Assembly: GCF_028769735.1 (NCBI RefSeq)
Contig: NC_088171.1
Coordinates: forward strand, 139,459,917-139,523,916
Direction: 5' to 3'
Length of the DNA stretch: 64,000 nucleotides
DNA from: Zonotrichia leucophrys gambelii
Taxonomy: Eukaryota; Chordata; Aves; Passeriformes; Passerellidae
Both the position numbers and the translations under genes were made by a program. Of this stretch, positions 52,166-61,172 are shown one piece after another; position 1 is the stretch's first letter; each line of letters starts with the position of its first letter. Under the pieces are notes generated by a model. The model was given only the letters and a program-made list of their open reading frames with translations. It did not search any database and was not told the origin of the DNA.

Positions 52166-53189
52166 TTATTAGCAAACTGACTAAATCACAGATGTTACTC
52201 TGGATTTCTTACATGTTATTCAATGTTTTCTACTTGAATAAAGCCTGAATGTTGCAACTTTATTGCTAAAGGGGAAAGGAAAAAGGCTTCCTACCCTAAA
52301 AACCAAAGGAAAAGAAAGGGCCTTGAGTCAAATAATTTTACTGTTTACTGCAACCAAAATTCTTAAGCCTTTCAGTCAAAAAAGTTGTTAAAAGGTAGCT
52401 TTGCACAAATAGCACCCTTTAAAAAGTTCCCCTTAGTTTATAAACATTATAAATTTAAAAACACCTGGAAAACACAGATTTTTATTTTGTTTTCAACAGC
52501 ATTAATAAAATAGAACAATTCTAGGGTTTTTCATTTTGTTTTGTTTTTCTTGTTTTATTTTGAAGGCATATTTTCAGCTTTTTTCTATTAACACTAAGTC
52601 AAAAAACCTTACTTTTGATAGTTGAGGAGTACAAAAATGTCCTACTTCATAAGACACTGCTAACCTCTAAAATGTGAAGCCTTTTTTGAAATTAAATTAG
52701 GCTAATACAGCTCTAGATCTAAAGTTCAAAAACTCATATGCATATTTCAATAAGCATATAATAAGCATGAGAAACACTATACAAAGTATCCTCCTGATAT
52801 TCAGTCTGAAACAATTGGAGGAAAGGCACAAGAATGTTTTGGGGGTTTTTTTTGTGTATTTATGTTTAAAATATAAAAATTAGAAATTAATTGTGTTTTT
52901 TGATTACTTTATATTTTTCCTCTTTTTTTTTTTAACTTTCATTAAAAACAAATAAATGAATACCAGAATATCAGGTACAGCAAAGTGTTGAGGCTCACAG
53001 ACAAGTAGGGGGCCATTTGCAAGAATAGTTAACAAATAAGACAGACATACACGCACCCCCTTTCTCATCTGGCTTGCTAACTTTGAGAGAAGAACTTTAT
53101 AGAAAGTTTCTACTGAAAACCAAAACAATTTTTTGATGCCAGGAATCTACAGAAGTAGTTGTGCCGGGTTTATTTCACACGAATAAAGA
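52166..53189. other. Unique AT-rich DNA, no gene seen
   Basis: Contains poly(T) runs near 52.84 and 52.92 kb. No repeat family or gene recognised. Confidence 0.55.
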
Positions 53190-54030
53190 AGAATTGATTG
53201 GTGAAATGCCCATGGAGAGCAGCCTTGACTGCAGCTCCTATGAGAAAATGCTGTTTGAGATCCTGAGAAAAATGAGCAAGAAAAACAACATATCAACAAC
53301 CACAAGCCTCTGGAGAGGATCCCAGTTTGTTTAGTGTTCTGCTTGGTGGGATCCTTTGGGAGACTGTCCTGGAAAGAAAAATGGCACCAGAGAGCTGGTT
53401 GACCTCCAAGGACAATGTCCTCAAAACACAGAAGGATTTGCTCTGACATGCAGGAAATTGACCAGGTGAGGCAGAAGGTCGGTGCAGATAAACAAAGAAC
53501 TCCTGACTGAGCTCAAATGTAGAAAGGAGGTGCAAGGAGGGGTGGAGGCAAGCACTAGGCACTTGAGTGGTACCAAAGAGACATTGCTTGTATGTGCTGG
53601 GTTGGAGATCCAAAAGCCAAAGCAGAGTGAGAGTTAGCACTGAGAACAGATGTCAAAGGCAAGAGGACAAGCTTATAGAAATCCCTGCTAGGACGAGTAT
53701 TGAGCACACTGCTCTCCACGTCTTAGTGGGGAGAGGACCTGGTGATGATAGACAGAGAGAAAGTTAAGGTACTCAATGGGGTTTTTTGAAAGCTTTATTC
53801 CTAGGTCTTAGAGACCCCTGATACAACATTCAGGTTTGTTGAAGTCAAAGTCAAGGCAGAGTGAGAGATCACTTGGTGTAAGACAAGCCCACAGCACAGG
53901 ATGGTTTGCAGGTGCTGATGGAGCTGGCTGATGTCTTTACACCTTTTTCAATAAAAGGAAAGAAAGAGTGTGGGGAAACTACAGTCTAGGCAGTCACATC
54001 TCAGCTTCTGGAATTCAGGTCCAGAAAGCC
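53190..54030 (+). mobile_element. CR1 LINE ORF2 fragment, endonuclease-RT linker region
   Basis: The DNA follows CR1 ORF2 upstream of the reverse transcriptase. It contains GAGAAAATGCTGTTTGAGATCC-like sequence near 53.24 kb, GGGATCCTTTGGGAGACTGT, GATGTCAAAGGCAAGAGGAC and, near 53952, a frame reading IKGKKECGE that corresponds to the family motif KKGKKEDPGNYRP. A one-base shift follows at once, and further stops lie before it. The element lacks its 3' end and everything after the first reverse-transcriptase motif. It is well diverged, so both ends are approximate. Confidence 0.78.
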
Positions 54031-55671
54031 TCAGAAAGGAAAGAAAGAGCAGAGATCTGAAATGAGTTATGTGGAGAATTTTGCTGACAATGATAGCATT
54101 TTTGAGATAATTTAAAATTGCTTTTAAGAAGTTTATATAACAGTCTAGGACACTTTAATAAGTCATAAAAAGTGCAAACCCATAAATCAGCTATTTATGC
54201 ATCAATTAATAGGTCATTGGCACCAGCAGTGGTTCTCCCCAACTAGAGTTTTCTGTTAATCTTTTCTCTAATTTGTGTTTAGATTTGAGTAATTGATCTA
54301 GTACAGAATGGTTTTTTTTCAGAAAACTAAAAATTATCTACCAAATGTTATATACTTTCAGATGAGAAAGCATTTTCATTTGGGTAACTGAAAAGTAATT
54401 TCTTTTGCAAAACCAGAATTTTTTCATATCTAATTTGTGTCCAATGAAATCCCAGTCAATCTGGGTGCATTGTTCATTTGTCTCATATAGCTTTACTTAA
54501 AAAGAAAGGGGGAAAAGTGTTGCCTTAAATACATGAAATGCTGATGTGGCATGAAAGCCTCCTTTTTATTTTGCTATCAGTCAGCTTGTCTAGAACTCCT
54601 GACAATGCTTTGCCTCTGACAGAGTCATATATAACATGATGTATTTGTATGGAACACATCGTTGCTTGGATATGCACTTGATAGTCATGTTATTAAAAGA
54701 AAAAATTACTTCAGGTTTTTTTAGAGCACTAAAGAAATTACCTTCAAATTTTATACACAACAAAGAATGTAAAAATATTTATATAAATACATAAAACTGA
54801 TGCTCCTATAAAATTCATAAAGTTAACAGCAATTAAATTTATTGAGACTGATGATTTTATTAGTGAGACTGTTTAAGCCATAGGTGTCTGTTTCAAATTG
54901 GAAGGTTCAATTAAACAAAAAATCAAATCTTTATTGCTTTTAAAGAGGGAGCATTAAATAGTAGAGCTTAAGTTCAAATTGACAGACCTCTACTGAATTT
55001 CATTCCGTTCCTGATCAGATAACTTAGTCTATACTTAATCTGCTAAAGAGGAAAAAAAATCAAAGGAAGAATTCACTAGGCAGAACCTCTTGAGGTAATC
55101 TCCAAAGCAATCAATAAGAGAAGTTAACACTCCATTTCTATATAGACATAAAAAAAACCCAATAAAAACCCCACCTACCAAAGAATAACCCCAAACATAC
55201 CAAAGAAAACCCTCCAAACCAATGTTCATTATTGTATTCCTTGATGGAATATTTCTTATACATTTAGAAACTACTGCCAACAACTTCCTGAAGCCAATGG
55301 CATCGTGCTTCTTTGCTGAAGAGTTCAAGGGAATGAAGATGAGATAAGCCTTATTACTCCTTGTTTAAGAAAACTAAGGAACTCCAGGATGCACAACATC
55401 TGCTCAGAGGACTGCTGGCACAGCAGGTATTGCCTTTCCTAGGTCTGGGCACAGGGGACTTGGCATGTACATGAGGACAGCTGCCTCACTCTACTTGTCG
55501 TACACTGTGTAGATCAATTGTGAATAACCTGAATGTGCAGGGACAGGTTCAGAGCAGGAACTAGTTACTTCTCACACTTAATTGGGCAGAGAGAATTGCC
55601 ATATAGGACAGTAAAATGCACACCATTTTCCTATAGGACAGCACTGTCCCAATGGAATAGAATAATTATTT
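54031..55671. other. Unique DNA, possibly an unrecognised repeat at 55.4-55.6 kb
   Basis: The first 1.3 kb is AT-rich without features. From about 55.38 kb the sequence becomes GC-richer, just before a CR1 fragment. It may be part of another insertion, but I cannot assign it. Confidence 0.45.
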
Positions 55672-55918
55672 CGCATGGACTGATAGCAATAGGACAACAG
55701 GGGAAAAATTTAAACTAAAAAGACCCATTTGGATTAGATGTTAGCAAGAAATTTTTTGATGTGTTGGGGCTGATGCCCTGTTCCTTAAGTGTTCAAGCCC
55801 ATGCTGGCTGGGGCTTTAAGCAATCTGATCAAGTGGGAGGTGTCCCTGGGTATGGCAGGGTACTTTAACTAGGTAGCATTTATGATTCCTTCTAAACCAA
55901 GCCATTCTATGATTCAAT
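55672..55918 (+). mobile_element. CR1 LINE 3' end with internal deletion
   Basis: Recognisable parts are AATAGGACAACAGGGGAAAA, TTGGATTAGATGTTAGCAAG, GGTGTCCCTGGGTATGGCAG and the tail CCATTCTATGATTCAATG. Compared with the family there is a deletion in the middle, where the GAGGGTGGTGAGACACTGGAACAGG-like section is missing. No coding capacity. The 67-residue minus-strand frame is a by-product. Confidence 0.88.
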
Positions 55919-55994
55919 GCATCTACAATGCACTCCTTCATGCCCCGAAATGTGAATACCTGCTTAGATGTAGACACAAATATTTTTACAACAA

Positions 55995-56046
55995 GTTTCC
56001 CTTCCCCTGCCCCTTCCATTTCCCCTTCCCCTTCCTATTTTCCTAG
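55995..56046. repeat. CCCCTT-type polypyrimidine tract
   Basis: About 50 bases of nearly pure C and T on the plus strand, with CCTTCC units. Such tracts can form triplex (H-DNA) structures; no function is shown. Confidence 0.8.
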
Positions 56047-56422
56047 TCAAATAATGATTCCTTTAACTGACCCAAGAGTGAGTGTTAGTTCTGGTAAGCT
56101 AATCTGCCAGACTGATCTTCAACACCTCTCAAAGAGCCTTCATTTATGAAGGTGATTTACTGGTTCAATTGAACTGGTGGCATAAATAACAGCCAAGTTA
56201 CTTTTCCCTTTAACTATGTTTGCTCAGCTTAAAATCTGGGGGTCTCAGCCTCTCAAAAATACTTAATAATCCAGGAAAATGTAATTAATACATTATTAGT
56301 ATTTCTTCACCGTTGAAATATTTTCTTTTTAGAATCAAAGCACTCCATCAAAACATTTTTGCTTCATTCTATTCACTTTAAGCAGATTCTGAGACATTTG
56401 AGCTCATACCTGTCCAGATTTT

Positions 56423-56451
56423 CTCTGTATGCACTGTTGGTGCATACAGAG
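56423..56451. repeat. Perfect 12-bp inverted repeat (hairpin)
   Basis: Arm CTCTGTATGCAC (56423-56434), loop TGTTG, and the exactly complementary arm GTGCATACAGAG (56440-56451). The stem does not extend outward, which makes it too short for a typical microRNA precursor. Confidence 0.95.
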
Positions 56452-57094
56452 TCCTAGCTTAGAAAAGTTTCACCTGGATTCTCTTTGACTCATGAACTGA
56501 TTTAGTAAAAGTTTGTGAGCTCTGTGTCTCAGCTGTGCAAAGCAGGAACTCATTGCATAATTGTTCATTACTGCTACTAGTCAGTAATTTTCACAGAGTG
56601 CAGATTTTAATTACAGAGGGATGGATAGCTGCTGCCTTGCTTGGTTTTTCTAGCTGGTTCCATGGCAAAGATTTGTTGAAGGATATAGGAGGATATATTG
56701 AAATCTAAGACATTCATTCTTACATAAACTTTTTATGAGAAGGCTTATGAATCTCACTCTGCTCATTTTATATTTGCCCAAAACAAATAAAATATTTTCT
56801 TAATGTATTCCTCTGTTTCTCTAGGACCAGTTTATAAAATATCTGTCATGTAAAAAAGCCCAAAATTCTGAATCTTATTTTTTAAGATTGATAGCCATTT
56901 GCATTACATTCTCTCCTCTTGTAAACTGTATGAAGTAAACAAGGTAATCATCCGCCCTATATTTCTAATAGTATATTTTATTTAAATATTTTCTTGTACC
57001 TAGCTGAAAAGGTGAATCAGTCAATGAAATCTCTAAATAAAATTCAAAACAATGTCTTCATGGACTAGATGACTTTGCTTCTGGTATTCAGCCT

Positions 57095-57520
57095 AGGGGA
57101 AAAAACTACTAGACCAGGCTGCTCAATGCCCAATCCAAACTGGCCTTGAAAACTTCCATGGATGGGACACCCATAACTTCTCTGGGCAACCTGTTCCAGT
57201 GCCTCACTACCCTCACAGCAAAGATTTTTTGCTAATATCTAATAAAATTCTACCTTCTTTCAGTTTAAAGACGTTCCCCCTGTAAGGTCATTACACACTA
57301 TAGTCAAAAGCCCCTTTTCCACTCTCTTGTAGGCCCCCTTCAAGTACAGAAGTTGCTCTAACATCTCCCCAGAGCCTTCTCTTCTCCAAGCTGAACAACC
57401 CCAACCCCAGACTGTTCACAGGAGAGGTGCTCCAGCCCTCTGATCCTCTTCTGTCCCTCCTCTGAACTCATTTCAACAGGTCCAGGCCTTTCTTATTTTG
57501 GGTCTCCCCACACTCTGGCT
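57095..57520 (-). mobile_element. CR1 LINE fragment near the 3' end
   Basis: On the plus strand: ACTAGACCAGGCTGCTCAAT, GGGCAACCTGTTCCAGTGCC, CTTGTAGGCCCCCTTCAAGT, GCCTTCTCTTCTCCAAGCTG and GAGAGGTGCTCCAGCCCTCT. This is the classic CR1 3' region read in reverse. The terminal 60-70 bases with the tail are missing on the left side, and the element stops after the TTTCTTATTTTGGGTCTCCC segment. No coding capacity remains. Confidence 0.95.
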
Positions 57521-60025
57521 CAGCAGCCTGTTCTCAGGATGATCTGACTGTCATAAAGCTCTACTCAGCTGTAATATTGCTATACACTTGGAGCAGAGCT
57601 AAAAAGAGATGTGAACTTTACTTAGGTTTGGACCAATATCTGGATGAGAGCTTTAAAAAAGACTACCAAATTACAGAGTTCCCCTAAAAATGAAATTTCT
57701 TCAAGTTTCATCATGAGACTCTGGTTTGAAGACTGAAGAGCTGTTGAACAAAAAAGTTTCAGGAGTATTTACTGTCCTAAATTTCCTGGGTTAACCCTAC
57801 TTATCAAAATTTCATAATAATGTAATTAAGAACATGCTTCATGTAACTCTAATCAGCTATCAGCAACTAGTATTTTTGCTATAGCACTGCAATGATTTCC
57901 CTGATGATGATTTTTTTTAGAAATATCTTTCACCTTTGTTAAAATGTAAAACAATATATTTGAAAAAGTATCTTCATACTGTATATATCAATATCTGAAG
58001 GGATGGTGAATGGAAGTATCCTTAACACTGAGTCTTTTGGTGCCTAAGGCTTATCAAAAGGTCCTGGGAAAAAAAAAAAGCAAACAAAAAAAAATCCCTG
58101 AAAATGCATCCTTATAAAAACCTCCTTAGTGAGATTTTTCCACATGAAGAAACACCTAATCTATAATTACAATGACAAACACTGAGCACCTACATTGATT
58201 CTTGCTGATTCATTTAGGATTTCTCCCAGACAACCTGAAAAACAAGTATACTAAAACCAGTCATTGAACTGATGCCCTAGGAATAAGAAAGGATCTGAGA
58301 TTACTTAATATTTCATAAGACTCTGCCATGTGATCAAATTCTCTGATGTCAATGGGACCGTCCATACATGGAAGTTAAATATAGGGAAGGTTTTCAAGAA
58401 ATATGATATTGAATACCAGTGCAATAAACATTCTAATTACATATATCTTAACTGGACAAGAAGGATAGATTCTGTTTTGGACTACACAGACAAAAATAAG
58501 CCTTTAATCAGCTGGTTTATGTTAAGTCCCCAACTAATTTCTACTCAGCTAAAGATTTATATGAATTCTGATTTAGACATCAGATGACATGACATCATTC
58601 TTTATGACAAGGACCATTTGCTCAAACGCTTTCTGAAATTGGTCCAAATAAAAAGAAAAAGCGAGAGATGCAGAGATATAGAAGAAGGAATTAGGCAAGG
58701 GATCTCAAGAGATCTGAACATTCCATTAACTAAGATCTTTTCTGAGAAAAAAAATTAAATTGGCAAATCTTTCCACTTCTGCTGTAGTCTGAGAGGAAAA
58801 TTTTTAAAAATGGCAGAATAATGTGCCTTAAATATTTCTCTTTAAAATGTTGACAGAAAAAGCAAAGGACTGCTTCAAAATACTGGTAGTCACAAAGACT
58901 TGCAAGAGGAAAAACATACACTTGAGAAGTCCAGAAAACTGATTTATTTTTATATGACAGCTGTTCCAGTGATATCAGTGATTTTAATCAAAAGTGTATC
59001 ACAACGTTCTGTAAAATGACTGTCTATGAGCTACAAGAATCCATAACATTATTTCAAAATATTTTACCATTTGTGCTTTTAGAGGTGTCCTTTTGTTTAC
59101 AGAAGATCTGCTTTAGAAGAGTCTTTTATTTTGAACCTCACTGTCTCTTTAGGAACCAGAGCTGATAATCCCTGGTGTACAACACATTTCTAGAAGACCT
59201 ATAATTCTGTTTTTGAAAGAGGACAGAGAGGCTTCTATAATTGTCCTGCAGCAACATTCAGTGCTGCAAAACACTAACAAACAAAAGATTTGAGTTTCCT
59301 ACAGGGTTTACTGCAAGTAGAATTTGGAAACACAATGTAGATTTTTCTGGCTTACTATTTTACAACATGTTGTTGCAATTAGTAGAAAAACCATTGAAAT
59401 GCTTAACCAAAGCAGACACCTGTAACACTTAAGAAAAATCTTGATGGTTTAGAAAAGGATGATTTCCTGTATGCAAATTAAGAGGGAAAGGCCAGGTGCA
59501 AGAGTGAGCATGAAAGCAGCGGAATTGGTTTTCTGAGACAGAGCACAGACTAGAAAGGAGAACAGAGTAAGTATTTTGATAGGTTTAGGGTCTTTCATTA
59601 TTACCCTTACCCTGGAGTTAGATGTCTAGTCGACTTCACAGACAACTGACAGCCTGATACACTAAATAGTCTTAACTGATCACCTCACTGACTCATCTTT
59701 TCCTCTAAGCTCGCCTATTGCATCCGAGTTGAGCTTCTCTATCACTTACTGATGGTATGCCTGCCTTTCCTGACATATGAGCTGACAGAGAGATGCAGAT
59801 TCTGAAAGTTCCTCAGCAAAAGCTGCCTGTATTTTTAGTCAAAATATTAGCTGACAGAAAAAAAGGAAGTGCATAATGAAATATTTTATATGAAATAAAT
59901 TCTTGTCAGTGTCATTAAGATGTTTTGTAACCAAAGTCTGACTGCCAATGTTAAAACATTTCAGGTTTCCCTCTCTTTAGACTAAGATTTCTCTCTCCCA
60001 GGTTTGGTACTCCTCCTGAGGATGT
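57521..60025. other. Unique AT-rich DNA, no gene seen
   Basis: No repeat family recognised. The octamer ATGCAAAT lies at 59471-59478. Short frames at 58.33-58.59 and 59.24-59.43 kb are chance-like. Confidence 0.6.
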
Positions 60026-60404
60026 TAGTTTTTGCACAGCCTGGTTTTTGGTAGCAGGGGGGCCACAGAGGTGGCTTCTGTGAGAAGTTTCTGGAAGCTT
60101 CCCCCATGTCCAGTGGAGCCAATCCCTGATGGCTCTGAAGATGGACATGCTGCTGGCGGAGGCTGGGCCAGCTAGAGATGATGGTAACTCCTCTGTGATA
60201 ACAGTTTTAAGAAGAAAACCAAAACAATGCAGTGGCACAGTTTTATTTCCAGCCAGAGAAGAAGAGGTGGTGAGAACATGTGAAAGAAAACAACTATACA
60301 GACACCAAGGTCGGTGGAGAAGGAGGAGCAGGAGGTGCCCCAGGCACTGGAGCTGAGACTCCTCTGCAGGCTGTGGTGCAGACCATGGTGAAGCAGCTGT
60401 GCCC

Positions 60405-60545
60405 CTGCAGCCTGTGGGGATCCCCGGGCGATGCAGACATCCACCCACAGCCCATGGGGATCCACGGGGGATGTAGAGATCCACCCTCAGCCCATGGGGA
60501 TCCACGGGGCATGCAGAGATCCATCTGCAGCCCGTGAGGGAGGTG
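60405..60545 (+). repeat. 40-bp minisatellite, about three units, in the 60.0-kb LTR
   Basis: Same unit as in the 27.7-kb LTR (CAGCCCATGGGGATCCACGG ... GATGCAGAGATCCACC), with three recognisable units instead of four. The last unit changes to CATCTGCAGCCCGTGAGG. Confidence 0.92.
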
Positions 60546-60998
60546 CTCATGCCTGAGCGGGTGGATGCCTGCAGGAGGCTGTGATCCAGCGGGGGGCCCG
60601 GTAGAGTGAGAGAGGCCTTGCTGCCAGGCTGGAGCAGCCTGTCCTTGGAGGACTGCACCCCATGGAAGAGTGACCCACAGCACAGCAGTTTTGGGAGGAG
60701 TGTCTGCCCGTGGGAGGGACTCACCTTGCAGCTGTTTTGGGAGGACTGCTCCTCGTGAGATTTGGAGCCTTGCTGGAGTTCAGAGAAGACTGTCTCCCAT
60801 GGGAAGGACCCCACAGTGCAGCAGGGGAAGGATTCCTCTCCCTGAGCCAAGCAGAAGAAAACATTGGGTAATGAACTGATGAAAGCCCCCATGCCCTGTC
60901 TCCCTGGGCTGTCTGCGGGAAGGAGGTAGGAGTTGGGAAAAAAGGTGTTCTTCAAGGTATTTTTTTACTTCTCATTATCCTCCTCTGATTTTGTTAGT

Positions 60999-61004
60999 AA
61001 TAAA
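60999..61004 (+). promoter_or_regulatory. Poly(A) signal AATAAA of the 60.0-kb LTR
   Basis: It lies after CTCATTATCCTCCTCTGATT at the R-region position shared with the 27.7-kb copy. Confidence 0.6.
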
Positions 61005-61172
61005 CTCACTTTGTATCTCTAAGATGAGCCTCCTTCACTCTTGTTTTCTCCCCGTTCTTACCTCAACTCATGAACCGTTCATTGCATTTTTCTCTTCTCT
61101 GCTGAGCTGTGGCAGGGCAGAGTGAGTGAGAGACTTTCATGGGTGCCTGGGGTTTGACCAGCTTCAAACCAC

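Larger units (their letters stand above)
55919..57094. other. Unique AT-rich DNA with a perfect hairpin
   Basis: No gene or transposon recognised. It contains a pyrimidine-rich tract at 55.99-56.05 kb, a perfect hairpin at 56423-56451 and a minus-strand octamer at 56897-56904. Confidence 0.55.
60026..61172 (+). mobile_element. ERV-derived solo LTR, family A, near full length
   Basis: It opens with GCACAGCCTGGTTTTTGGTA and GGGGGGCCACAGAGGTGGCT, then carries CCCCCATGTCCAGTGGAGCC, GACACCAAGGTCGGTGGAGA, three 40-bp repeat units, GCAGGGGAAGGATTCCTCTC, CTCATTATCCTCCTCTGATT with AATAAA at 60999-61004, and the 3' section GGGTGCCTGGGGTTTGACC. Length is about 1.15 kb. No retroviral genes flank it, so it is a solo LTR. 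The 334-residue minus-strand open frame (59951-60955) runs through nearly the whole LTR and lacks any known domain. Confidence 0.9.

Noticed and set aside
56423..56451. Hairpin as a microRNA precursor
   Set aside because: The stem is only 12 pairs and does not extend, whereas precursors need about 22 or more paired bases in each arm.
59951..60955. 334-residue minus-strand open frame as a gene
   Set aside because: It lies inside an ERV-derived LTR, runs through the 40-bp repeat in changing frames, has no domain I know and is not kept at full length in the sister copies.
27725..61172. LTRs at 27.7 and 60.0 kb as the two ends of one giant provirus
   Set aside because: The 31 kb between them holds ordinary unique DNA and CR1 copies, with no gag, pol or env. 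Provirus length is normally below about 12 kb.
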